Assembly (NCBI GenBank): GCA_963698775.1 | Contig: CAVOSE010000013.1 | Coordinates: 1 to 64,000, forward strand | Reading direction: 5' to 3' | DNA from: Thiohalocapsa sp963698775 | GTDB taxonomy: Bacteria > Pseudomonadota > Gammaproteobacteria > Chromatiales > Chromatiaceae | DNA: 64,000 nt | Shown here: positions 45,068-53,550 of the stretch, piece after piece | How the letters are laid out: every line of letters starts with the position of its first letter | Position numbering within the stretch: the stretch's first letter is position 1 | The notes under the pieces: model-generated | Told to the model about the DNA's origin: nothing | The model's input: the letters and a program-made list of their open reading frames with translations, nothing else | Databases searched by the model: none | Translations under genes and position numbers: made by a program

Positions 45068-46534
45068 TTACCTGGGCAGATCCGTCCGGCCCATCAACCA
45101 CTCGTCGACGGCCCGGGCGCACTGGCGGCCCTCACGGATCGCCCACACCACCAGCGATTGGCCGCGGCGCATATCGCCTGCGGCGAACACACCTGCGACG
45201 TTCGTCGCATAGGCGTCTTTGCCCTCGGTGCTGCCCTTCACATTCCCGCGAGGGTCGAGTTCCAGACCTTGGGCTTGTTGCAGTTCCGCAAGCATGCCCT
45301 CTTGCACGGGATGCACGAAACCCATCGCGAGCAGCACCAGATCGGCCTTTAGCTGACCTTCGGAGCCCGGTACCTCGGACATTTGCCAGCGGCCTTGGTC
45401 ATCCTTGTCCCAGCGTACCAGGACGTAGTTGAGCGCCTTGACGTTGCCCTCGCCATCGTGCTCGAAGGACTTGCTGAGCACATTCCACACCCGCTGGCAG
45501 CCCTCTTCCTGGGAGGTTGACGTACGCAGCTTATTCGGCCAGTCGGGCCAGGTAAGCCCCTTGTCTTCTTTCTCCGGCGGCTTGTCCAGGATCTCGATTT
45601 GGGTAATGGAGCGCGCACCGTGCCGGTTTGAGGTGCCGATGCAGTCCGAGCCGGTATCACCCCCGCCGATGACGACGACATGTTTGTCGTAGGCGCTGAC
45701 GAAGTCATCGTCCGGCACGTAAACACCCTGCACCCGTTTGGAATTAGGGCGCAGGAAGTCCATCGCAAAGTGGATCCCGTTGTAGCTGCGGCCAGGCACG
45801 TCGAGATCACGGGGCTTCTCCGAGCCGCCGGCGAGGACCACGGCGTCATAGCCGTCCGTCAGCTTCGCGACCGGAACGTCGACACCGATGTTGCAGTGGG
45901 TGTGGAACTCCACGCCCTCCGCGCGCATCTGACTCATACGTCGGTCGATCATCGTCTTGGCCAGCTTGAAGTCAGGGATGCCGTAGCGTAACAAGCCGCC
46001 AATACGGTCCGCTTTCTCGTACAACGACACGCTGTGACCAGCGCGGGCGAGTTGTTGGGCGCAGGCGAGGCCCGCCGGTCCGGAGCCGACAACGGCCACA
46101 CGCTTGCCCGTTCGGTGCATCGGCACCTGCGGCTTGACCCAACCCTCTTCCCAGGCCTTGTCCGCGATCGCGCGCTCGATGGACTTGATGGCCACCGGCT
46201 CGTCATCGAGATTCAGGGTACAGGAGGCTTCACAGGGCGCGGGACAAATACGGCCAGTGAACTCGGGAAAATTGTTGGTGGAGTGCAGCACCTCGATGGC
46301 CCCCTCCCAGTCCTGCCGATACACCAGATCATTCCAATCCGGGATGATGTTGTTGACCGGACAGCCTTGGTGGCAGTATGGAATGCCGCAATCCATGCAG
46401 CGCGCACCCTGTGTGCCGATATCCTCCGCGGACAACGGCAGCGCGAATTCGTTGTAGTGCACGACGCGATCCGATGGCGGCTCATAGGCCAGCTCGGCAC
46501 GCTCGTACTCCATGAATCCGGTTGGCTTACCCAT
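45068..46534 (-). CDS. gltD: Glutamate synthase small subunit (NADPH)
   Basis: This 488-residue flavoprotein passes electrons from NADPH through FAD and [4Fe-4S] clusters to GltB. The N-terminal Cys-rich region (RCMDCGIPYCHQGCPVNNII, and CPAPCEASCTL) binds two [4Fe-4S] clusters. The FAD motif is VAVVGSGPAGLACAQQLARA and the NADPH motif VVVIGGGDTGSDCIGTSNRH. It closes with GVFAAGDMRRGQSLVVWAIR. Its ATG shares one base with the gltB stop (TGATG), so translation is coupled. An intrinsic terminator follows. Confidence 0.96.
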   Translation of the reverse strand: MGKPTGFMEYERAELAYEPPSDRVVHYNEFALPLSAEDIGTQGARCMDCGIPYCHQGCPVNNIIPDWNDLVYRQDWEGAIEVLHSTNNFPEFTGRICPAPCEASCTLNLDDEPVAIKSIERAIADKAWEEGWVKPQVPMHRTGKRVAVVGSGPAGLACAQQLARAGHSVSLYEKADRIGGLLRYGIPDFKLAKTMIDRRMSQMRAEGVEFHTHCNIGVDVPVAKLTDGYDAVVLAGGSEKPRDLDVPGRSYNGIHFAMDFLRPNSKRVQGVYVPDDDFVSAYDKHVVVIGGGDTGSDCIGTSNRHGARSITQIEILDKPPEKEDKGLTWPDWPNKLRTSTSQEEGCQRVWNVLSKSFEHDGEGNVKALNYVLVRWDKDDQGRWQMSEVPGSEGQLKADLVLLAMGFVHPVQEGMLAELQQAQGLELDPRGNVKGSTEGKDAYATNVAGVFAAGDMRRGQSLVVWAIREGRQCARAVDEWLMGRTDLPR

Positions 46535-49500
46535 CAGTTGGCAACCTCCGTCTTGATCTTCGAGGGATGCGGCATGGTGACGCTGGGTGGGCGGCTCCGC
46601 TGCGATTGCATTTGCTCCAGCGCAAGACGGTAGTCCACCGGCATGACCTTGACAAATTTCGGCAGCATGCCCTCCCAATCGTCGAGGATGCGTCGTGCCA
46701 CGTCCGAATTGGTGTAGTGCAGGTGTTTGGCGATCAACTGCTTGAGGCGAATGGCGTCAAATCGGGTCATGTCGTGGCTGACATCGACCAGGCCATGGGC
46801 CTCTAGGTCGCCGCCCTGATGATCGAACAACTCCAGCGCGTCGTCCTCCGCGGTCACGGGCTCGAGTTCGACCATGGACAGATTGCAGTGGCTCTCGAAA
46901 TCGCCCTCCTCGTCGAGGACATAAGCGATACCGCCGCTCATGCCCGCCGCGAAGTTGCGCCCGGTCGGCCCGAGGCAGACGGTGATACCGCCGGTCATAT
47001 ACTCGCAGCAATGATCGCCGACGCCTTCGACGACGGCGCTGGCACCGGAATTGCGCACACAGAAACGCTCGCCTGCGACGCCGCGAAAGTAGACCTCCCC
47101 GGTGACGGCACCGTAAAGGACGGTATTACCGACGATGATGTTGTCTTCGGCCTTGTCGATACCGGAGTCGAGCGGCGGGTAGATGACGATGCGCCCGCCT
47201 GAGAGGCCCTTGCCGACATAGTCATTGGCCTCGCCTTCGAGCTCCACCGTGACGCCCTGGGCGAGCCAGGCGCCAAAGGACTGTCCACCGATGCCGCGGG
47301 CCTTGATATGGATGGTGTCGTCGGGCAGGCCGGCGTGGCCATAGCGCTCGGCCACGCGCCCGGACAGCAACGTGCCAAAGGTGCGGTTGTAGTTCCTAAT
47401 GTTGGTCTCGATGCGCACCGGCTCGCCACGCTCCAGTGCGGGTTCCGCCTGGCGGATCAGTTCGTGGTCCAGCGCCCGCTCGAGACCGTGCTCTTGTGCC
47501 TCGCAGTTGTAGAGTGCAACATCCGCAGCGACCGCGGGCTTGGTCAGGATGCGCGAAAAATCCAGCCCCTGCGCCTTCCAGTGATCAATGGCCTTGCGCA
47601 TCTCCAGGCGATCCATTTGCCCGATCATCTCGTTGATGGTGCGGAAGCCGAGCCTGGCCATGAGCTGTCGTACTTCTTCCGCGATGAAGAAGAAGAAATT
47701 GATGACGTGCTCGGGCTTGCCGGTGAACTTCTTGCGCAACTCCGGATCTTGCGTGGCGACGCCGACCGGGCAGGTGTTCAGATGGCACTTGCGCATCATG
47801 ATGCAGCCTTCGACGATCAGCGGCGCGGTAGCAAAGCCGAATTCATCAGCACCCAGCAAGGCACCGATCACCACATCGCGACCCGTACGCAATCCGCCGT
47901 CCACCTGCACCGCGATGCGCCCACGCAGGCGGTTCAGCACCAGCGTCTGATGGGTCTCCGCCAAGCCGATCTCCCAGGGGCTACCGGCGTGCTTGATGGA
48001 CGTCAGCGGGCTGGCGCCCGTGCCGCCGTCGTAACCGGCAATAGTAACGTGATCGGCATGCGCCTTGGACACGCCCGCGGCAACGGTGCCCACCCCGACC
48101 TCGGAGACCAGCTTGACCGAGATGCGCGCCTTCGGATTGGCGTTCTTCAGGTCGTGAATCAGTTGCGCCAGGTCTTCGATGGAGTAGATGTCGTGATGCG
48201 GTGGCGGCGAGATCAGGCCCACGCCGGGAGTGGAATGGCGCACGCGCGCGATCTGCGCGTTGACCTTGTGCCCCGGCAACTGGCCGCCCTCGCCGGGCTT
48301 GGCACCCTGGGCGATCTTGATCTGGATGTCGTCGGCGTTCACCAGGTACTCCACCGTGACGCCAAAACGCCCCGACGCGACCTGCTTGATGGCCGAGCGT
48401 TCCGGATTCGACGAACCGTCGGCCAAGGGCTGATAACGCTCCGGCTCCTCGCCGCCCTCGCCCGTATTGGACTTGCCGCCGATCGCGTTCATCGCCTTGG
48501 CCAGGGTCGAGTGCGCCTCGTAGCTGATGGAGCCGAAGGACATGGCTCCGGTGGCAAAGCGCTTGACGATCTCGGACGCCGGCTCGACCTCGTCGATGGG
48601 CACCGGCTGGTCGGCCCATTTGAAGTCCATCAAGCCGCGGAAAGTGAGCAGCCGTTCCGTCTGCTCGTTGATCAGACGCGAGTACTCGCCGAAGGTATTG
48701 GCGGAGTTGGCTCGGGTCGCATGTTGCAGTTTTGAGATCGTCTCCGGGGTCCAGATGTGATCCTCGCCGCGCAGTCGGTAGGCGTAGTCACCACCGACAT
48801 CCAGGTACTTGCGCAGGATCTGCTCATCGCCGTAGCCACGGTTGTGCCAGAGCACTGCCTCGCGGGCCACCTCGCTCAAGCCGATGCCCTCGACCATGCT
48901 CGGCGTGCCGGTGAAGTACTTGCCGATGAAGTCGCGATTCAGGCCCACCGCATCGAAAATCTGGGCGCCGCAGTAGCTCTGGAAGGTGCTGATGCCCATC
49001 TTGGACATGACCTTTTTCAGGCCCTTGCCGACCGCCTTGATGTAGCGCGACTGGGCCTCCTCGAACGCCAGTGGCTCGCCGCTTTGCTGCGACAGCTTTG
49101 GCAACAGGGACTGGATGGTGTCGAACGCCAGGTAGGGGTTGATGGCCTCGGCGCCATAGCCCGCCAGGGTCGCGAAGTGGTGCACCTCGAGCGCGGCGCC
49201 GGTCTCGACCACCAGACCGGCACTGGTGCGCAGACCCCGGCGAATCAGGTGGTGGTGCACCGCGGAGGTGGCCAGCAGGGCCGGGATTGGCACATAGTCG
49301 GCGTTGGTGTTGCGATCGGACAGGATCAGGATGTTATGCCCGTCCAGAACCGCTTGCTCGGCCTCGGCGCACAGGCGGTCGAGTGCCGGCGCCATGCCCT
49401 CGGCCCCCTCTGAGGCCAAGTACACCATGTGCAGGTTCTTGGTGCGAAACGCGCCGCCGGAGTTGTCCTGGATGTGGCGAATGCGCTCCAAGTCCTCGTT

Positions 49501-51210
49501 GCTCAGCACCGGCTGATTGACCTCCAGGCGCCAATGCTTGCCGGCCTCGTCCAGCCCCAGCAGATTGGGCCGAGGCCCGATCAGAGACACCAGCGACATG
49601 ACCAGCTCTTCACGGATCGGGTCGATGGGCGGATTAGTGACTTGTGCGAAATTCTGCTTGAAATAGGTCGATAGGTGCTTGGAGCGCGATGACAACACCG
49701 ATGGCGGGTTGTCCGCCCCCATGGAGCCGATCGCCTCTTGGCCCGTCAGCACCATTGGCGTCAGCAGGAACTTGATGTCCTCCTGACTGTAACCAAAGGC
49801 CTGCTGCGCATCGAGCAGTACGTCCGCCTCCGGGGCCATGGGCGCGACGTCCGTGGGCAGCGCGTCGAGATGGATCTGGGTGCGATTGAGCCACTCGCGA
49901 TAGGGCTTGGCGTCTGCCAGTTCGGCCTTGATCTCGGCATCGTCGATGATCCGGCCCTGCTCCAGGTCGATCAGGAACATCTTGCCGGGCTGCAGGCGCC
50001 ACTTCTTGATCACGCGCTCGTCCTCGATGTCCAGCACGCCGGACTCCGAGGCCATGATGACCAAATCATCGTTTGTAACCAAATAGCGCGCCGGACGCAG
50101 GCCGTTGCGGTCCAGTGTGGCACCGATCTGACGGCCGTCGGTGAAGGCCACCGCCGCGGGGCCGTCCCAGGGCTCCATCAGCGCGGCGTGATATTCGTAG
50201 AACGCGCGACGCTTCTCGTCCATGAGCTTGTTGCCGGACCAGGCCTCTGGGATCAGCAGCATCATGGCGTGGGCCAGCGAGTAGCCGCCCATCACCAGCA
50301 ACTCCAGCGCGTTATCGAAGCAGGCGGAGTCGGATTGGCCCTCGGGGATTAGCGGCCAGATGCTGTCGAGGTCGTCACCGAGGATCTCCGACTCCATGGT
50401 GTGACGGCGAGCGGCCATCCAGTTGACGTTGCCACGCATGGTGTTGATCTCGCCGTTGTGGCAGATCATGCGGAATGGCTGCGCCAGGTCCCATGTCGGG
50501 AAGGTATTGGTGGAAAAGCGTTGATGCACCAGCGCCAGCGCAGAGGTGAAGCGCTCGTCGTGCAGGTCCAGGTAATAATTGCCTACCTGGCTCGCCAGCA
50601 GCATGCCCTTATAGTTGACAGTGCGAGAGGACATGGACGCCACGTAGTAGGCGGTCTTGTCGTAGCCGGCGGCGCGGATCTCGTTGTCCATGCGCTTGCG
50701 CACGACAAACAGCCGGCGCTCGAAGGCGTCTTGATCCGCGCAGTTGTCGCCGCAGGCGACGAAGACCTGTCGCACCACCGGCTCCGACGGCAATACGCTT
50801 TCGCCGAGGTCGGTGTTGTCGACCGGCACATCGCGCCATCCGAGCACGGTCTGCCCACCGGACTCCAGATGGCGGGTCACGGTGGCCTGCATCTCGACAC
50901 GAGCGTGTTCGTCGCGGGGCAGGAAGACCATGCCAACGCCATAGTGGCCGGGCGCGGGCAGGTCGAAGTCGACGTTGGCACGGAAGAATTCGTCAGGAAT
51001 TTGCACCAGAATGCCGGCACCGTCACCGGCCTTTGGATCGGCGCCGACCGCACCGCGGTGGGTCAGGCGCTCGAGGATCTCTAGACCCTGTTCGACGATC
51101 CGATGGCTCTTGGCGTTTTTGATATGGCAAACGAATCCGACACCGCAGGAGTCGCGCTCGTTTGAAGGATCGTAAAGTCCCTGTGCGGGTGGGTAAGCAC
51201 GCAGGCTCAT
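46534..51210 (-). CDS. gltB: Glutamate synthase large subunit
   Basis: This 1558-residue protein makes glutamate from glutamine and 2-oxoglutarate. A short propeptide ends before the Ntn nucleophile Cys in NERDSCGVGFVCHIK (about residue 22). The glutaminase domain shows RFSTNTFPTWDLAQPFR and HNGEINT. The FMN-binding synthase domain shows GEGGEEPERY, QIKIAQGAKPGEGGQLPGHK and VNAQIA, then the 3Fe-4S cysteines in CIMMRKCHLNTCPVGVATQD. A right-handed beta helix of GxxxG repeats forms the C-terminus (GGRIVIYPP). Length is as expected. It uses the 2-oxoglutarate that KorAB can oxidise. Confidence 0.97.
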   Translation of the reverse strand: MSLRAYPPAQGLYDPSNERDSCGVGFVCHIKNAKSHRIVEQGLEILERLTHRGAVGADPKAGDGAGILVQIPDEFFRANVDFDLPAPGHYGVGMVFLPRDEHARVEMQATVTRHLESGGQTVLGWRDVPVDNTDLGESVLPSEPVVRQVFVACGDNCADQDAFERRLFVVRKRMDNEIRAAGYDKTAYYVASMSSRTVNYKGMLLASQVGNYYLDLHDERFTSALALVHQRFSTNTFPTWDLAQPFRMICHNGEINTMRGNVNWMAARRHTMESEILGDDLDSIWPLIPEGQSDSACFDNALELLVMGGYSLAHAMMLLIPEAWSGNKLMDEKRRAFYEYHAALMEPWDGPAAVAFTDGRQIGATLDRNGLRPARYLVTNDDLVIMASESGVLDIEDERVIKKWRLQPGKMFLIDLEQGRIIDDAEIKAELADAKPYREWLNRTQIHLDALPTDVAPMAPEADVLLDAQQAFGYSQEDIKFLLTPMVLTGQEAIGSMGADNPPSVLSSRSKHLSTYFKQNFAQVTNPPIDPIREELVMSLVSLIGPRPNLLGLDEAGKHWRLEVNQPVLSNEDLERIRHIQDNSGGAFRTKNLHMVYLASEGAEGMAPALDRLCAEAEQAVLDGHNILILSDRNTNADYVPIPALLATSAVHHHLIRRGLRTSAGLVVETGAALEVHHFATLAGYGAEAINPYLAFDTIQSLLPKLSQQSGEPLAFEEAQSRYIKAVGKGLKKVMSKMGISTFQSYCGAQIFDAVGLNRDFIGKYFTGTPSMVEGIGLSEVAREAVLWHNRGYGDEQILRKYLDVGGDYAYRLRGEDHIWTPETISKLQHATRANSANTFGEYSRLINEQTERLLTFRGLMDFKWADQPVPIDEVEPASEIVKRFATGAMSFGSISYEAHSTLAKAMNAIGGKSNTGEGGEEPERYQPLADGSSNPERSAIKQVASGRFGVTVEYLVNADDIQIKIAQGAKPGEGGQLPGHKVNAQIARVRHSTPGVGLISPPPHHDIYSIEDLAQLIHDLKNANPKARISVKLVSEVGVGTVAAGVSKAHADHVTIAGYDGGTGASPLTSIKHAGSPWEIGLAETHQTLVLNRLRGRIAVQVDGGLRTGRDVVIGALLGADEFGFATAPLIVEGCIMMRKCHLNTCPVGVATQDPELRKKFTGKPEHVINFFFFIAEEVRQLMARLGFRTINEMIGQMDRLEMRKAIDHWKAQGLDFSRILTKPAVAADVALYNCEAQEHGLERALDHELIRQAEPALERGEPVRIETNIRNYNRTFGTLLSGRVAERYGHAGLPDDTIHIKARGIGGQSFGAWLAQGVTVELEGEANDYVGKGLSGGRIVIYPPLDSGIDKAEDNIIVGNTVLYGAVTGEVYFRGVAGERFCVRNSGASAVVEGVGDHCCEYMTGGITVCLGPTGRNFAAGMSGGIAYVLDEEGDFESHCNLSMVELEPVTAEDDALELFDHQGGDLEAHGLVDVSHDMTRFDAIRLKQLIAKHLHYTNSDVARRILDDWEGMLPKFVKVMPVDYRLALEQMQSQRSRPPSVTMPHPSKIKTEVAN

Positions 51211-51863
51211 CTTTGGACCTCGCTAAAACCGGGTTTTCAAGTCGATTGCGTCTCCCGGCTGAGTGTCTTCAACACCCCCAGAAGTTCCGGCTTGGTCAAT
51301 CGTTGTCTGGGATCGCGTTATTTTGGCCCGTCTCCTTTGGGAGCGGAACCCGTCGAATCGATCGGCGCGGGCGAGATCGCTGTTGCATTCGATCGGACTT
51401 CCCGGCGCTGTCGCCGCGCATCTCAGGACCGAATCGGCATGATTCAGGACGCCCGCGGCGAGCCGATAATTATACTCGTCATGCAGAACGTATGCCACAG
51501 CAGGGCCAGGCGCCTGGCTCGCGGCGCAGCCCTCGATTGATCCAATCTTGTGCATCGTAGCGGCACCCGCACCAATTTCGCCCAACAACTACCCCCTTCG
51601 AGATCGGCAAAGCGGCGCTGGCCCCGGTGGCGGAGCCGCGCGGCCACATGGGCCGCGTGAACATCGAATTGGTTGCCGAACAGTAGGATACGAATGGGGA
51701 CATGGCCGTGCGGTCACGGGCGGCGGCAGACTGCGCGGCATTCGGTCGGCCGTTCGCCTCGCTGGTTGCGAGCCGCCGGGACGGGAAGATGCAAATTCGT
51801 AATCGGGTGACGCCAGGTGCCGACCCAGCCTGGCTGGCGCCCAGAGAAACGCAACCTCCCGCC
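51211..51863. other. Intergenic region between gltB and aroB
   Basis: These 653 bases lie upstream of gltB and downstream of aroB. One short frame at about 51596-51687 (FEIGKAALAPVAEPRGHMGR, then VNIELVAEQ and a stop) looks coding-like and could be the tail of a lost gene, but I recognise no family. The gltB promoter should lie near 51220-51300 and is not obvious. Confidence 0.4.
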
Positions 51864-52952
51864 TCAATGCGCCCCCTCGATAACGGACCGCAAGTCCTCA
51901 GCACTGAAGTCTGTCGTCACCACGGCATCGCCGATGCCCCGCAGCAGCACCAGCCGTAGCGTGCCGTTGAGAACCTTCTTGTCCACCGCCATGAGTTCAA
52001 GCCAGCGGTCCGTTGGGATCGCCACTGGCGGATCGACCGGCAGACCGAAACGCTGCAGCAGCTCGCGAGTGCGAGCGACGGCGCCCTGATCCAGCCAGCC
52101 GAGCCGGCGGGACAGTTCCGCGGCCATCACCATACCCACCGACACGGCCTCGCCGTGCAGCCATGCTCCGTAGCCAGAGGCCGTCTCGATGGCATGCCCG
52201 AAGGTATGCCCGAGGTTGAGCAGCGCCCGCTGGCCGGACTCGCGCTCGTCCGCGGCCACCACCTCGGCTTTGTTGCGACAGGAACGCTCCACGGCCTCGC
52301 TGAGAGCGCCCGGATCACGCGCCAGCAGTGAAGCGGCATTGGCCTCCAGCCAGTGAAAAAAGGCCTGGTCGCGAATCAACCCGTACTTGACCACCTCGGC
52401 CAGCCCGGCGGCCAGCTCGGGGTCCGGCAGCGTGCCCAGCGTGTCGGTATCGGCGATGACGACCTGCGGCTGATGGAAGGCGCCGATCATATTCTTGCCG
52501 GCGGGGTGGTTGACACCGGTCTTGCCGCCGACGGAGGAATCCACCTGCGCCAGCAGCGTCGTCGGCACCTGGATAAAGGCGACGCCACGCTGATAACAGG
52601 CCGCGGCAAAGCCCGCCATGTCACCGATCACCCCGCCTCCCAGTGCGACCAGGGTGCAATCGCGGCCGAACCGTTGCTCTAGCAAGGCGTCGAAGATGCG
52701 GTTCCATGTCGCCAAATCCTTATGGATCTCACCATCCGGCAAGATCACTTGGCTGACCCGCAGGCTCGCCAACGCGGACCTGACCGGCGCGAGGTAGAGC
52801 GGCGCAACCGTCTCGTTGCTGACGATCATCACCTGAGACGACGCGATATGTGGAAGGTATAGTTCCGCCTTCCCGATCAGAGCCGCACCAATGTGGATCG
52901 GATAGGCGCGATCACCGAGCTCTACCGTCAGGGTACGCTTAACGGTGGTCAT
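51864..52952 (-). CDS. aroB: 3-dehydroquinate synthase
   Basis: This 362-residue enzyme converts DAHP to 3-dehydroquinate in the shikimate pathway, using NAD and a divalent metal. It has the NAD/phosphate-binding ALGGGVIGDMAGFAAACYQR, QVPTTLLAQVDSSVGGKTGV and NH, GLAEVVKYGLI with a metal Glu, and LLNLGHTFGHAIE with metal His residues. One base separates it from the aroK stop, so the two are cotranscribed. Confidence 0.96.
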   Translation of the reverse strand: MTTVKRTLTVELGDRAYPIHIGAALIGKAELYLPHIASSQVMIVSNETVAPLYLAPVRSALASLRVSQVILPDGEIHKDLATWNRIFDALLEQRFGRDCTLVALGGGVIGDMAGFAAACYQRGVAFIQVPTTLLAQVDSSVGGKTGVNHPAGKNMIGAFHQPQVVIADTDTLGTLPDPELAAGLAEVVKYGLIRDQAFFHWLEANAASLLARDPGALSEAVERSCRNKAEVVAADERESGQRALLNLGHTFGHAIETASGYGAWLHGEAVSVGMVMAAELSRRLGWLDQGAVARTRELLQRFGLPVDPPVAIPTDRWLELMAVDKKVLNGTLRLVLLRGIGDAVVTTDFSAEDLRSVIEGAH

Positions 52953-52953
52953 G

Positions 52954-53478
52954 TCAGAGGTCTTCAGCCTCGAGACGACGTCGAACCTCTTTGACCACCG
53001 ACGAGGTGCCGCGGCGCTCGGTGGACACCACCATATCGGCGATCTGCCGATAGATCGGCTCGCGCTCAGCCATCAGGTCCCGTAGTTTTTGCTGCGGGTC
53101 GTCGGTGTGCAGCAACGGCCGATTGCGGTCACGGGCGGTGCGGGCATGCTGTTGTTCGGGGCTGCAGTGCAGGTAGATCACCAGGCCTCGGGCGGCGAGT
53201 TGCTGGCGGTTTTCCGGCAGCAGCACGGCACCACCGCCGGTCGCGAGCACGATATTCTCGTTCGCCGCCAGTTCTTCGATGACGAGACGCTCACGGCTGC
53301 GAAAGCCGTCCTCGCCTTCGTACTCGAAGATGGTTGCGATATCGACACCGGTGCGGCGCTGGATCTCTTGATCGCTGTCCTGGAACTCGTAACCCAGTGA
53401 CTGCGCCAGTTGCCGGCCGATGGTGCTCTTACCGGCCCCCATGGGACCAACGAGGAAAATGTTCTGTGGGCGAATCAT
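52954..53478 (-). CDS. aroK: Shikimate kinase
   Basis: This 174-residue enzyme phosphorylates shikimate with ATP. The P-loop GPMGAGKSTIG lies at residues 11-21. The shikimate site is seen as DSDQEIQRRTG (Asp) and RSRERLVIEEL, the Walker-B-like glycine loop as LATGGGAVL, and the lid as RDRNRPLL. The start at ATG MIRPQNIFLVG leaves a normal-length protein; the longer frame begins inside the gap to pilQ. It lies in the classical pilMNOPQ-aroKB order. Confidence 0.96.
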   Translation of the reverse strand: MIRPQNIFLVGPMGAGKSTIGRQLAQSLGYEFQDSDQEIQRRTGVDIATIFEYEGEDGFRSRERLVIEELAANENIVLATGGGAVLLPENRQQLAARGLVIYLHCSPEQQHARTARDRNRPLLHTDDPQQKLRDLMAEREPIYRQIADMVVSTERRGTSSVVKEVRRRLEAEDL

Positions 53479-53550
53479 GCGGTCCAGGTATGCCAGATTT
53501 GCCGCCCATGGGCAAGGGGAAAGCCCCGGCAAATCGATTAATGTAGATCC

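Noticed and set aside
47308..48735. A 475-codon rightward open frame
   Set aside because: It is antisense to gltB; rich in His, Gln and Arg with no motif.
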